From contig MU119228.1 in NCBI GenBank assembly GCA_014904845.1, forward strand, positions 1 to 64,000: 64,000 nucleotides of DNA. Reading direction: 5' to 3'. Position numbers and translations under genes: made by a program. Each line of letters begins with the position of its first letter. Positions within the stretch are counted from its first letter, which is position 1. The stretch comes from Acephala macrosclerotiorum. Its lineage: Eukaryota > Ascomycota > Leotiomycetes > Helotiales > Mollisiaceae. Below the pieces are notes generated by a model. That model saw nothing but the letters and a program-made list of their open reading frames with translations. It was not told the origin of the DNA and did no database searches. Below are positions 1 through 12,275 of the stretch, piece after piece.

Positions 1-90
1 CCTCCTTTACATTCCCCTCCTCCTTTACATTCCCCTCCTCCTTTACATTCCCCTCCTCCTTTACATTCCCCTCCTCCTTTACATTCCCCT
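1..90. repeat. 18-bp tandem repeat, five copies
   Basis: Five perfect head-to-tail copies of the pyrimidine-rich unit cctcctttacattcccct (period 18 bp) fill the first 90 bases, then run into more CT-rich sequence. The array may extend left of the window. It lies beyond the 3' end of the minus-strand NLR gene. No coding role is visible. Confidence 0.95.
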
Positions 91-380
91 CCTCCCTCCT
101 ATCTTCCACCCAGCACGCAGCATTCACTAGCCCTACTTCCCTCCAAAAGCCCTACCCCGCATCAGCTCTGCCCTTTCTGGCACCTGCAGCCTTGCCCTCC
201 TCCCTAGCAACCTCTTCCCGAGCAGCTATCTCTTTCTTCTCTAAGAGCTTTTATTAAATCAATAGGAAGATGTGAACTGTCGCAAGAAGTTCTTGCTCAC
301 CCCCTTCTCTTAGTGAGACACCCCAGGGTGTTCCCGCCATGACCCGGGGCGTCCCTAAAAGCTTCGTACTGTGATAGAGA
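91..380. other. CT-rich intergenic sequence, no gene seen
   Basis: Pyrimidine-rich sequence continuing from the tandem repeat and then the region downstream of the minus-strand NLR gene. I see no supported gene, RNA or element here. Confidence 0.5.
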
Positions 381-3300
381 TTGGTAAGTGGAGGAGATGC
401 TCGAAAGTCTATTACGTTCGAAATTCAGTTCCCGAGGAGCTTCATAGCTTCTGAGATCTGTCCGTTGGCTTTATATGCACTAGCAAGTTCGTGCTGTGAT
501 GCAAGTCGATTAGAGTGGGTCTCTGCTAAAGTGGTTTCTTCGATTTTAACGACGTGCTCGAGGAGCTTAATAGCTTCTAAGATTTGTCCGTTGGCTTCAT
601 ATGCACTAGCGAGTTCGTGCTGTGATAACAAAATGGCTTCGTGAGTATAGTAAGGCGCTTTTGTATTAGGGACATCTCCTATTTGACATCTACTTAGTAA
701 TGGCACATTTTAAAGCTGTGAGATATGTTTAAATATGTCATACCAAATGCTTTAATTCTTTGTTCAAGTGATAGTTGGAACCACCACACTGACTTGTTAT
801 ATTCGCCGTTGTTATTTGTCAAAAATCCGAAAAGAAGTTTTGGCCCCCAATATGTAGAGGCGGCGTTTGGTAAACTGGCGCCAATCCCTTGCTCGATAGT
901 CCAGAACGATCAGTCGCGTGGATATCGAGGTGGGCCTGGAGTTCCTGTGCTCTGGGTAGACTCAAAGCGTAAAAGCCGTTAGTATATTGCATCGAGTCCA
1001 GAAGTCGGTAAATACATGTTCCTGTGAAAGATGTATATTTTTGGCTGTTGATGTCGTCTGTTCGGATCCTGATCCAGTCTCTGACAAGTGGGTGAAGAGA
1101 CACGATGCAGAGGTTGTTGTCATGCCTAGTAAAAGGCTGAGTTAACGACAACTTGCTCAACAAAATCAGAATATCGCAATAGTCGTCAGGATCCCATGCT
1201 TTAGCATGATGGGCTAAGAAAACCCCAGGTTCGCTCGAAGCCTCAGGTTTCAAAATGGAATCTTCTGTGTTGAGCTGCGCGTCTTCATGTTCGCAATATG
1301 ACTTTATGAGGTCTTCGGAGACTCTCTTGGATTCAAAAAAGGCGAGTAGAGTCAAAACGTCTGCTGAATGGTAGGCAACTCCATTCCCGCGACGGCTCAG
1401 TTGGCTATACGAAAGCTCGAAAGTTGCAAAGACATTCATCGAAGTCTCAACTTCAGTATTGTCTGACAACTTCTTCCTATACTCATTCATGCCCTCAGAC
1501 TTGTCACCTATGACGCGTCTCTTTCGCTGCTCAAAATGCTGTAGAAAATCTCGTGTCGAAATCTTGCTGTCCTGAATGTATGCTCCAGCTTGAGCAACGG
1601 CCAGAGCATGTTTTCCAAGCCTATTCACGATGTCTTCCTTGGTCGGTAGATCATGGCCCTTGCGATCTTTTCCGCCAGACGTCACCTCAAGTAGCTCAAT
1701 TGCATCACTTTCGAGGAGAGAGTCTAGGCTAATCTTGAAATCTTCATCCGCGAGTTTCAAAGTGTTCTCATGTCGTGTTGTGATGACTATGATTCCGTGG
1801 CTACATGAAGGCATGAAGTGGTCGATGTTGTTAAACGAATCTGGATCGTCGTAATTATCGAAGACCATGAGCCATGGCGTAGGAAAGTCTTGGAGGGTTG
1901 TCAGGGTAGCATCGACTTGAGCATCAATATCCGCATTGCTTGAAATAGAGACATTGAGTAAAGGGGCAAACGATGCAAGATCCTTCTTCAAAGCCTTGCT
2001 TGATTGAGCGTCAGCCCAAAGTACCGGCATTTTACCTCGCATCTGGTAACAGAATTTGAGGGCCAGCTGCGTCTTGCCTTGGCCGCCTAGCGCTCTAATA
2101 ACGACAATCCGAGGGTTTTCATCTGAGCTTCCATTGGCATTACAAGCGTCGGAAAGTTGATCAAGCTCTGCGGTCCGGCCAATGAAGTCCTTAACTCTAT
2201 ATTTCGGGACTTTGAAAATTCCCGCAGTGTGACTTAGGTGGGCTTTGGTGTACTCAAACTCCTTAAAATCAATGCGTTAGCTATGCCCGAACAAGTCAGA
2301 ATATTATATTTGACAGGTAAGAGTTATTATTTTGCATAGGATGGGTAGCTCACAGTGACTAGTTGTTTGATGTTTGGTGGTGCAGCCGCTGGAGCAAGAA
2401 TAATTAGCATCCATTGAACATAACTAGGAAAAGTCATCTGCGTCATCAAGGAGAGTTATACAATTCTTGGCCCTCAGTATTTCCGAAATCTTCAACACTT
2501 CCAGCTCCTTATTCCGATGATCCATATATTCCTCTGTCACTGTCTTAATCTTCCCAGCCTCTTTGTATTCTGCTAGTCCAACATTTTGGAGGCCCTGCTG
2601 AACATTGAAACGGAAGTAGCGTGGCGTTGACGCAGTTAAGTAAGAATGTGTACTGGCAAATCGACGTTCTGTGGCCTCCGTCTCTGTTGCAAGGTTGCGC
2701 AATGTTTCCGTTAGGACCTTCCAGGCATTCTTCGAAAACGAATGGATTCTAGGGTCTCCAGTTCCGATTGACAGGATACATCCAACTACATTGTCGATCT
2801 TGCCATCCTCTGCACCAAAGAGCGCTTGAGCTTCATTCCAGACGCGATCAACCGGGTTATTTGCACCAGTACCTCCATCCAAGTATATTTGATCGCCGAT
2901 TTCGACAGGATCAAAAAAGGACAACGCCGCGGAAGTGGCCATTGCAGCTTCTACAATGGTCATACCCTGGTTTTGACGCGGCTTCCCAGGTATATCATAG
3001 TCCTTTAGGAGTCTGGTGTTTGATGTATCTTTAGATGTTGCGCAAACAAAGCTTTTGCAAGTCAGTAATGTTAGGTGGTACAAGATGAGCACAGCTTACG
3101 TTTTGCATTTGTGGTCGATCCCTTCATTGAATTTCGCATCCGGCTTCCGACCGCTCTTTGTGACAATTTCCGTGACAGCCGACCGTAAAGCCTTGGAGCT
3201 AAAAGCAGACTTGACATCGAGCCTCCAGTTCGTTGGTAAGAAGCTTTTTTTCTTGCCAAAGACTTGCTCAAACAGAGTGTCATATGCCTTTATGCACTCG

Positions 3301-3819
3301 TCGACGTCCATGCCGAGCGTGCCAAGCATGATCGCAATTAAGCTGAGAGTGTCAATGTAGTTCAAAAGACCTTCATCTCAACATACCCTCCAGTACTTGT
3401 TCCTCCAATGATATCGAAAATCTGACAAGGTTTGACAAGTGCATCGCCACTTCTGTTCTCGTTGACCTTGGTCATGATATATCGCAAGATGTGTAGTGAG
3501 GAGAGTCCGCGAACGCCACCACCATCTACACTTGTAAGTTAGTCTCAGTGCTATTTTATAAATGTCCAATCTAAGATTGGATAAATTGACAAGAGCCAAG
3601 ATTTGGGCTTCTTATAATTGGACGGCAGCTGCGGTCGCAGGAATGATGGCGAAGGTGGCCAAGAGTAAAAAAAGGCGACAAAATCGTATAATCCGTGTCC
3701 TGCTTACCAAGAGAGAGTAAACAGGGTCGATTTCCTACTTCGGGCAGACCAGATACCTTTATCGCCGACTGAAATTCCAGCGACGCCATCTTTCGTGCAC
3801 AATCCCGTGTGTGAAGCAA
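381..3819 (-). CDS. Patatin-NB-ARC-TPR protein (fungal NLR), 3' part decayed
   Basis: Nucleotide-binding receptor-like protein with a patatin phospholipase effector, the architecture of fungal programmed-death/incompatibility NLRs such as Neurospora PLP-1. Exon 1 (3819..3708) ends CLLSL and splices (intron 3707..3526) into the glycine-rich oxyanion motif DGGGVRG. The serine motif GTSTG precedes a 44-bp intron (3386..3343). Another intron is 3099..3052. The patatin aspartate is in YLDGGTGANNPV (about 2880). After an intron at 2353..2262 comes the NB-ARC part, with P-loop GGQGKTQ near 2067-2095. The reading frame between the patatin end (about 2427) and this exon does not join cleanly: either a very short intron or a frameshift. 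NB-ARC stays open to 819 and then stops. TPR-like units (LASQHELASAYKANGQ type) reappear at 706..425 after in-frame stops. The family is clear; whether the full protein is made is doubtful. Confidence 0.8.
425..706 (-). repeat. Remnant TPR units of the patatin NLR
   Basis: Two TPR-like units with LASQHELASAY and EAIKLLEHVVKIEETT, the form found in high-identity TPR arrays of fungal NLRs. They are separated from the NB-ARC reading frame (which stops at 819) by about 110 bases holding stops in the relevant frames. I could not define a donor/acceptor pair that restores continuity. Best read as a contracted or mutated TPR array. Confidence 0.65.
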
Positions 3820-5108
3820 GAGCTATCAGGGTGCTGCGTGTGGATGAATTAGCTCTCGCAGTTACCAAGTATCACCAAGGAAGCCTAGAAGAACAACGAT
3901 ATGTACTTGTTGTAAGTCGGAAAACTGAATTAAAGATAGCAACTATGAAAAACTGACCGAGGCTGCGAAATCGAAGAGAGAGTGTGAAGCATTCTAATCC
4001 TGCACTTGCGCCTACAGATAGAAGAATGCGAGGACGTGCCCGCCTACGTGGATCCACTTGAAACCATTTCTTGGCTTCTACCAATCGCGGGGTGCGCCAC
4101 AATTATCAAGCCGTGCTCACTCCTGTTTTAGTGTTCATTTGTTCAGCTGCGGGGTCGACCCCCCCTGTCTTGCTATGTATTCTGCCATAGCAAGAACATC
4201 TGAATTAGGTATAAACTGCACGCTGTTTTAATGATTTACCAATAAGTTTAAGCACCCTTCCGAAATCTGACCTTTTGAAGCCTTTCAGGAAGTCTGTATA
4301 CTTATTAAAAGTCTCCATACTAGTTTCGTTATCCCATACTACATACTAAGAAAATTCGGTCTCTGAAATTCCTGTAATAAAGTATGACAAAAGAGCCACA
4401 GTGTCGGCGCCAAAAATGGCTTGAGTTGGTCCGTGCTCACAATTCCATTTTTGGCAAAATAAGACGAAACCGATTTTGCAAGCGACCGTAGCTTCAGTTC
4501 CCAACTGCGCAGATATTTCCACCAAAATGGCCATTCAACGAGTGTAGGTGTTGGGTTGTTGCAAGTGCAAACAAATGCGGCTGCAAAGTTGCAACCAAAC
4601 TGACGTCAAATACGTCATGTGATTAGCGTCTCAGCCTTACAAGCTGCAGCTAAACTCGATGCAGCGAGGTCATGGGGGGTGGCATGTGGAAACGTGGCTC
4701 AGTACCTTCAGGTTTGCAGGCAGCATCCACGAGGCTTACCTGCCCCACGTCGCCATACTTCGACACGAATACTTCCTCGACTTCACCCTCCACGGTCTTC
4801 TTTACACGTTCTTCTTTTCGACAATTCCCATCAACTCCATCTTTTACACCTTCTTGAGGCTCTGGTCACGTCTTCAAAAGCGTGCCAGATTCTGTCAGGC
4901 TGTGGGAACGCTCTCACTAGCTTCAACCGTTGCCTGATTTCCTTCAGCCTTGTCATAACTTCACCACACTCTTCCCCTTCCACCTCAAAATAATACAATC
5001 AGCCAGCAAAGACAATTTAAATCTGTAGACGAGTATATCAACACACGAACAAGGTCTCTTGTAACTTTACTTTGTCGTTTAGTCCCGTCCGCTCTCGTCC
5101 CAGCAACC
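3820..5108. other. Intergenic region between NLR and BTB-like gene
   Basis: About 1.3 kb holding presumed promoters of the minus-strand NLR and the plus-strand gene at 5109. Small open frames at 3872-4102 and 4619-4993 lack codon bias, motifs and plausible splice partners, so I do not call genes. The last 200 bases before 5109 are CT-rich, like other 5' regions in this window. Confidence 0.5.
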
Positions 5109-8095
5109 ATGAGTGGCTCAGTACGTTTTCTCCCTTCCATTCTGTTTTGTCTACCCTGCTGACATCCTTTTCAGTCTAGTCTTCCATCTGTACCAGTACA
5201 TGTAGCAGCTCATCGCGCAGTCCTTCATACTAACTGAATTGACAGAAGATGGAAATCGCGGAGGAGAATATCGCCGCTATGATAGATCTCGCGCCGGTGG
5301 CTAATGGTTGGAGTATGCATTACCTCCCTTTGTAATTCATACATACTGACCTCACCATAGCCCGTGACCTTGACCGCAACTTTGATTCCACAGAGAATGC
5401 CCCCGTCGTGCACGCCTTCAACAATAACCCTCCGTCCCAACCTCAGTCCCCGAATCGAAAGAATAATCGAAAGCTCCAGGAAAATAGGATGCTCCAGTCA
5501 GTCAATTACACCAAGTCTCTTCTCGAAGACGGTGACACTCTTGTCTTCATTAAGTACCCAAACGATCAAAAAGTTTACGATGCTACCGGCTTCGAGATCC
5601 GCACTCGACACCGCGTTCATTCGGAGAAGCTTCTCGCAACAGGTTCCTCGAAATTCGCGGAGATGCTCAACGATGAGTGGCATCAACATCGTATACAGCG
5701 TCGACACGGTCTCATTGGTGGTCTCCCAACGGGCATCAAGTACGTGCTTGATTTGACACCTGCAGAAGAGGGTGATGAAGCTCTTCAACTGACGGCAGAG
5801 CTATCATGTCCAACTGGAATTCTCCTGTGGCACCATGCTGCTGGTCGAGTCGGTATTTCTGAAACTCTCGTGGGAGGAAAGGATGAAACAAACGTCCCTT
5901 CTTGGAGCAAGGAAGAATCTGAAATTGACATTCAGGGCGAGTCAAGTCTCCGCGCTCAACAGGTCAATTCAGTAATCAATGGCATCAATGTCGTTACGCC
6001 TCCTCCTAACTCCAAGGTTGACAAGACAAATCCTCCGGAGTCTGAGGCGCTCGACTATGACCCGATCCGACACCGTACTGGTATTGAGCGACTTCTCCAA
6101 GTCATTGAAGGCAAGAATCCTCGACTCGATTCGGCTCCCAAGGTTTGGACTCTCGCTGTCCTTGCCAAGCATTTCGACTGCACCTCCACTGTCATGGACT
6201 TCGTCTTCACGTGGATTTGGGCTGACCCCAATTGCCGCATCATCGAAACCCTCCCCGAAGCTTGTCTCCGCATTGGCATGATGCTCAATAGTCCTCGCCT
6301 CGTCCGTACCGCGTTCTCTGTCCTCATCTCTGAACAAGCTCTCAGAATTGGAACCTACCATCACTTTCCCGAGTATCGTGATGATGAGAAGTTAATCCGA
6401 GGCTATGGAGCAGGCATGACTCGATTCTACCGATACCGCGAGCTTCTTGACGAGGACACGCTGAATACTGTCCAACATGCTGGTGAACAATTTGCGAGCC
6501 GCATCGATGCTATCGCCACCGAGCTCCTTGATCCAACTATGGACTGGCTCCGTGACCTACCAGAGTATGGCAAGCTGAAGGGAATGGCCTCTTTCTACGC
6601 ATCCGTTGAAGAAGGAGGTATTGATACCAAGCGTCAGCAGGCTATCCTTGCGCTTGACAACGAGTTGGTTCATTACGTTCGAGGCCGCTTGCTATGGTGC
6701 TTCATTGCAGAGCTCGAGATACACCAAGTCAAGCGCTTCAACGAGCATCGTCTATTAGAGGCATGCAAGACTCCGTTCGGAACCAGTGTCATCTATAACG
6801 GTCTTCGCGACAAGGAGCGACTCATGACTTGTTTCTTCTGGGAGATTGTACGAAACCTTGATTGGGGCCTTCATTGCACGACCAATCAAATTCGAGACTA
6901 CCTGCCAGCCAGCCACCCCTTCTACGAGATTAACCACAACATTGCCGATACCAACGGGGTCCGAAAGGTCAGCATGTCCCATATTGTCCAACTCGCCAAA
7001 ATTGTCAATCAGCAGGCATTCGACGCCATCAAGACCGACAACTTCAACAAGGGCGTCTACCCTCCTGAGACTCAAGACCCAACTATCAAGCCATCCGTCT
7101 CTACAATCTCGCAACAACTTGACTACTGGTCCCTTGAGCCTCAGTCAAACCCCTCTCCGAAGAAGGAAAAGTCTTTCTGGAGCAAGCTCCTTGACATCCC
7201 TGACTCAGACTACCCTACAACTCGAGATCCCGGGATCGCCTTTTTAAATTTCATGACTGATACCGGCTCTACTTCCAACATTGAGTCATCTCACAGCAAC
7301 ATGGGCGGTTTCTCCATCCCAACACACAGAGACCCCGCCCCACTCGCAAACCTCTCAGGACGCCTCAATCCCCGCAAAGTCCCAATCGACGAATTTATCG
7401 ACTCCGCCTCGCCATTCTTCTCTCTCACCGCTTTCTTCAGGAACATCGACACACACCTCGGATCTATCTCAGCAATGATGCTCGATCACTCCGAGAACGA
7501 TTGGTCTGTTACTTGTGACACATTGCTTTGCTTGTCGGATGATGAATACAAATTCCTCCCTCTCTATGCTGGTGGTCTCGACGATGGCTCTGGCGGTGTC
7601 TTCGAAGCTGCTATTCCGCCTGCTGCGAAGGGTCCTATCGGTCCTGGTCCGAGCTTCCACACTGGTTCTACATTGGGTGGTGATTCGATGATGGGCTCTC
7701 GTGCTCCTTCTATAGCTGAGTCTTGGGATGGCGTCTCTGGTGATTTCGGTACGGAAATGGGTGCGAGAGAGATGAGTGATGCGGGTGTTGAGATTGATCG
7801 TGCTGAGCTTGCGTCCACTGTTGGTTTTGAGAGCAGTGTTGCTGTTGAGGATGGTTATTCTGAGGATCATATTGATCGTCGACTTGTTGTCTCCGAGGAG
7901 GACTTTCCGACTTCACTTTCGACTTCACTTTCGACTGCACTTCCGGTCAGAACCAAGGACAAGGGCAAAGGCAAGGAAAAGGAAGATGACTTCATCATGG
8001 ACGACTTTATGAATGTTTCCGAGGAGGAGGATGGTGATTACGACTTGTTGGGTGATGAATACGAGGACGAGGATGAGGGTGATGAGACCGAATAG
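5109..8095 (+). CDS. Large BTB-like protein with acidic C terminus (unknown function)
   Basis: Three exons give 937 residues: 5109..5120 (MSGS), 5246..5312 and 5361..8095, with introns gtacgt...gacag and gtatgc...catag. I chose 5109 because both introns keep the frame and the upstream exons continue the long open frame, which itself has no ATG near 5408. Residues about 60-130 (LLEDGDTLVFIKYPND...RTRHRVHSEKLLATGSSKF) look like the start of a fungal BTB/POZ fold: a degraded H-s..L...S..F pattern after a beta strand. The middle is helical and without a motif I know. The C terminus has SLSTSLSTSL repeats, a KDKGKGKEKE stretch and a very acidic tail ending DEDEGDETE. Probably nuclear or a scaffold; function not assigned. 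Confidence 0.8.
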
Positions 8096-8827
8096 AGAGA
8101 TGTACCAGGAGATGTTATGACTTTGATGACCCAAACAGGCGTTTGAGGGAGTCAAAATGGATAAGGATAGATACCAGGAACACTGAAAATGTAGCACAGA
8201 ACATGCTTTGACAAATGGAGTAGATTTTCAATCAAAGGGGCTGAAGCGATTACTTGGCCTTGGGTTTGTGTTTACTGATGCTAGCTTCACAGATGATCAT
8301 TCGAGGAGGGTAATTGGGTAAACTTAAGTGAGTATGCAGTGAGTGCAGCCTACACCTGTCCACTTTATGGCCGCGATTTTCCTTCAGCTCGAAATAAGAT
8401 TTGCCAGAATTTGACGATGCTATACTCAGAATGAAGTCCGAAGTTGAGTTTCCTTTCCAATGATTGGCTCCCGTTCAAAACAGATTGGGGCTTGAAAAAC
8501 AATACGCCACAACGCTCAAAGCAGCACTGAAGGTCAGCTGAATGATGCAAGGAGCCTGAGTTTGTCTCATCCAGCTGACTGCCCATCACGACCGGCCACG
8601 ACGTATCCTCGACGCCTCAGCCTTGCCACTGTTTCATTCCAGCTCCGATATCAAGACCTCACCTGCGCAATGTTGTCTTCGTGAGCTCCTTCCAGGCTTC
8701 ATAGTTAAGCTCATATTGACATCGAGTACAGATGCCTTCTACGCGACCGTCGAGAAATTAAAGTAGCAAGACTCCAGAGGCTGCCGACGAAAGACCTAGC
8801 ATACAGCTCTCCCAGGCTCAGCATCAA
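8096..8827. other. Intergenic region
   Basis: About 730 bases between two plus-strand genes. It holds the 3' end of the BTB-like gene and the 5' region of the membrane-protein gene at 8828. No supported gene, RNA or repeat. Confidence 0.5.
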
Positions 8828-10774
8828 ATGAGGCTACCACTCCCCCTAATCACATGCTGGCTATCCCTCGTCGCCATCACTCTCTCCCAAGACACCTCAC
8901 CCGTATGCACCCCTCCAGGCCCACTTCTCACAACCCAAACTCCCAACTTCGCCGCCTGCCTCCTCAAAATCGACAACTACACCATCACCCAACGAAACGA
9001 TAGCAACTACTTCGCCGACCGCATAACCGGCTCCCTAACTTACATCGGCTACACCTTAATCTGCGGCTCCTCCTACAGCTGGTGGTCCTGGAAAGACACT
9101 GTCGACCGTCTCTCCCTCCTCGTCTTACCAACTATCGTGCTTATCGCCCATCTCGCATTCCCACCATTAGGATGGTGGAATTACTTCGTTGTCATGTTCC
9201 ATGCAGTCGGGAACCCTATCGGGAGTTTGAGGAGCGTGATGACCAGGTTGGAGAGGCATAGACGGTTGAGGAGGGCGGCGGAGGGGGTTTTTGTGAACGA
9301 TGGGTTGGGGATGAGGGGTACGGCTACGGTGTTTGCTACGTATGAGGAGTTGAGTTGGCAGGATTTATCGGGGTATTTTGCTGAATTGCTTATTGTCACG
9401 GGAAAGAGGTTGGATCCTGATGAGAGGGCGCTGTTGTTGAGAGCTAGTCATCGACTTTCGTCTACGAGGTTGGCTTCGACGGCTGCTGCGGCGGTGGCGA
9501 TTGCGGCACTGATTGCGACGTTAGCATCATCTATTGTCCAAACTATCAAGCAGATCGATGAAGTCAACACGAGAGTGTATAATGAGACGGCGGGGACGAT
9601 TGCGGTGATGTGTATTATGTTCATGTCTATTCCTCAGGTGTGGTTTAGCTCCAGGCTTGGAACATTCACTACGGATTCGGGAGCCTCGCATATTTTGGAG
9701 ACGATGAACGATCGCCTGAGAGAAGTCATTGCGGCGAAGGAGCTTACGAACCCACTTTTTCCGCAGCTGCAACTTGGGGCTTGTCCATTGCAAGCCCGAG
9801 ATCGTCGACCAGTGCTTCTTTTATGGCTATTTCGCCGGCTTCCTTCGAGAATATCAGCATTGTTCGACACATTTTTCTCACACTGTCCTTTAGACCCGCC
9901 TCAACAGTCATATGAATCCGAGAACGCAAAATTTGTCAAGACAAGAGTCGATGATTCTAGTTACATAAGTCTCAACAGCGCGTGGAGGCCTTGTAAACAC
10001 TTAGCTCCAGATCCTCGTGGTCGTTCCCATGCCCAGCTTACGGCCATTAGCCTCCTCAGCGTCGTCTTCGGAGCCTGTCTTCCGGCGATCTTCATCTCCC
10101 TCACAAATCACAGCGATGAACGCTCCCTCGCTGTCGGCTGCCGCTCTTTGACCTGGATGACGATTCTCGGAATCTGGCTCATGAGTTTCATCCTCGACTC
10201 CGTATTCCGGTTCTTGATCTGTTCGTTCTCCTCTTCTCGCCATGATCCAGCCCACAAAGTTAGAGTACTTTGGCAATGGACCGTGGCCAAAGACGGGATC
10301 GTCACTTGTGCTGTTTTGATATTGATTTTGTTGGTGGAGCTGGGGAGGTATAATTCTTGTTGGTGTCGAGCGTCGTTTTCTCGTCCGAGCAAGGTCACGC
10401 TTTTTCCTTATACGGCGAAACAGTGGCAAGATTCCCAGATTTTCTGGACAAGCTTGCCAGGTGCTGGGCTAATCATCAATTTGTGTTGTATTCTATGGGT
10501 TGAGTTGAGGTGGGGTGATGAGAGGGGATTTGGGTTGGAGTGTGGAAGTCCTTTGTGTAAGAGCGGGAAAGAGATGCAGGCAGAGTTGGACGAGCTGAAG
10601 ATTTTAGAGAGGAAGGACCAGGGTGGTGAGAGGTATGAGAATGGTGTGCAAGTGGAGGGATTGAATAAGTCAGGATATACACATGTAGAGGTTATGGAAC
10701 CACAGGAGTATGGACTGGTTTTTGATGGCCGAGGAGACGATGGACGGGCGCAGGGGATTTGGCGAGCTGTATGA
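8828..10774 (+). CDS. Fungal multi-pass membrane protein, unknown function
   Basis: Single-exon gene of 648 residues. An N-terminal signal peptide (MRLPLPLITCWLSLVAITLS, cleavage near residue 20) is followed by a short lumenal/extracellular part with cysteines and N-glycosylation sequons (NYT, NDS). Hydrophobic segments follow near residues 95-130, 215-240, 255-275, 395-425, 435-460, 485-505 and 540-560. Between them lies a basic stretch (RLERHRRLRRAAEG) and a loop that looks cytosolic. The C-terminal ~80 residues are charged and polar. The layout resembles a large class of uncharacterised Pezizomycotina membrane proteins. I recognise no catalytic or transporter motif. Confidence 0.8.
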   Translation: MRLPLPLITCWLSLVAITLSQDTSPVCTPPGPLLTTQTPNFAACLLKIDNYTITQRNDSNYFADRITGSLTYIGYTLICGSSYSWWSWKDTVDRLSLLVLPTIVLIAHLAFPPLGWWNYFVVMFHAVGNPIGSLRSVMTRLERHRRLRRAAEGVFVNDGLGMRGTATVFATYEELSWQDLSGYFAELLIVTGKRLDPDERALLLRASHRLSSTRLASTAAAAVAIAALIATLASSIVQTIKQIDEVNTRVYNETAGTIAVMCIMFMSIPQVWFSSRLGTFTTDSGASHILETMNDRLREVIAAKELTNPLFPQLQLGACPLQARDRRPVLLLWLFRRLPSRISALFDTFFSHCPLDPPQQSYESENAKFVKTRVDDSSYISLNSAWRPCKHLAPDPRGRSHAQLTAISLLSVVFGACLPAIFISLTNHSDERSLAVGCRSLTWMTILGIWLMSFILDSVFRFLICSFSSSRHDPAHKVRVLWQWTVAKDGIVTCAVLILILLVELGRYNSCWCRASFSRPSKVTLFPYTAKQWQDSQIFWTSLPGAGLIINLCCILWVELRWGDERGFGLECGSPLCKSGKEMQAELDELKILERKDQGGERYENGVQVEGLNKSGYTHVEVMEPQEYGLVFDGRGDDGRAQGIWRAV

Positions 10775-11036
10775 GTACTTTGTGAAACAGTAAATCAATT
10801 CAAAGTCGTCCTATGCTCATTTAAGGATCCTGAGATAGTCTTTCATCGCTTGTACAGGGAAGTCGGTCATCACAGTGCCAAGATCTCGCTTGAGCCCCTT
10901 TTCCTCAACTCGCTTCTAGACACTTTGGAGTTCATACGACATCTTCTTTTATTGTCTGGAAGGTAATTAAAGTACAGGGAGACCATAATGTATCGACATC
11001 TGGAAGGACATTGGTACGTTGCTCGAGGCTTGACAC

Positions 11037-12275
11037 TCATGGATCAGTCTCGGTCAATGAGAGTAGAGGATCATCCTTGGGATCGAACGCCATGTCTTCC
11101 TTCCGCGGCGTCATATGTCTTCGATGACTCGCCAAAACCGGACTCCGAATGTTCTCCATGATGTATTTGACCTCTTTGTCATACGTACCCTTGAAGCAGG
11201 CCTCATGGTGAAAGCATTCTCCCCCACCATATTTATCTTCTAGGTAGTGCACCTCTGCGATGTTGGTCCAAATCTTGTTCCCTAGATTCGCAATAGCATA
11301 CGAGAGTGTCTCTATGTCGCCCCCAACCGTCTTGCACCTAGGAAATATCTTAAGATGCCGAAGCTCGTGGATAAGTTCTAGGTAGCTGCGTCTACTGCAA
11401 ACTGGAGACTTCCGTGGACATGGTCGCTGTTCAATTCCACCGAATTGGTCAATGTGCCGATAAGCGACTGCAAGGAGTGTTTCGATTGCTTCTTGTCGTA
11501 CTTCTTTGATGCTCTCTGATAATCTTTAACTCCGTCATGTTATAAGCAGGAAGAACGGATGGGCTCACCAAGAAGGCCGGAAGGCAGTGGCTCTTGGATT
11601 TCCCTACAGGTTTTTCGTTGCTTGTCTTTGAAAACAGTAAGTTCTCCCCCACTCGGCAACGTAGCCTCCACGGTAATTCTACGAGCCACTTGCTCCAACC
11701 CGGCGACAGAGCCGAATGTGTAAGCAGAGTACAACCATGGCTCAGGCCACCCTGTTACCGATCTCTTTGGTGCATCCACAAACCACTTCGTAAGCCAAGG
11801 CTTAACGAGGTTAGTGCATAGGTACTGTTCACACAGAAGAGCTAGATTGAACATTGTATTGACTGGCAACGTATTCGGGACCTCGTCGAATTTGAGGTGC
11901 GCAATACGCAGGAGGATAAGGAGCGCAAAGCCATCGTCATCGCGACAATCAATCTGCTTGACAACATTCAGTCCAGACACATCGTTTGTGATATCTTCGC
12001 TGTCCGACTGTAGGCTAGGTGATTGAGGCAGCCAAGGCGGGAAGATGAACTTTCTCCAGACCTGGAGGAAGTCAATTTGTCAATCTTTATTTACGGGAGA
12101 GCTAATATGGGCTTCATATTGATTGGTTCTGGGTTAAAGTTTGCTTCCGACTTACTGGGCTTGCAGCTACCATGAATTGGGAGTTGCCCTTGCCGACGAC
12201 CCGTTGGCCTTTGAAAGTCGCGATGATATTAATTTCCCCGCCTTCGAAGGAGAATAGAGGAGTGTAGTCGGTCAT
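11037..12275 (-). CDS. BTB/POZ-like domain protein, paralog 1
   Basis: Three exons: 12275..12156, 12061..11569 and 11515..11037, with introns of 94 bp (gtaagt...tccag) and 53 bp (gtgagc...atcag). The start MTDYTPLFSFEGGE puts the BTB core first: a GEINIIATFKG strand, FMVAASPVWRKFIFPPW (the H-s..L-like helix of fungal BTBs), and a D-x-F-A-LLILLRIAHLKF strand-helix. LALLCEQYLC follows, then a C-terminal part ending in a conserved HRRHM motif. Fungal BTB proteins of this type are often adaptors or transcription-associated, but the partner is unknown. It is divergent from paralog 2 across about 400 bp. Intron 2 sits before the ESI codons at the same place and phase as in the two neighbouring paralogs. 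Confidence 0.85.

Noticed and set aside
4619..4993. 124-codon plus-strand open frame
   Set aside because: Low-complexity reading in CT-rich leader sequence; competing frames of similar length overlap it.
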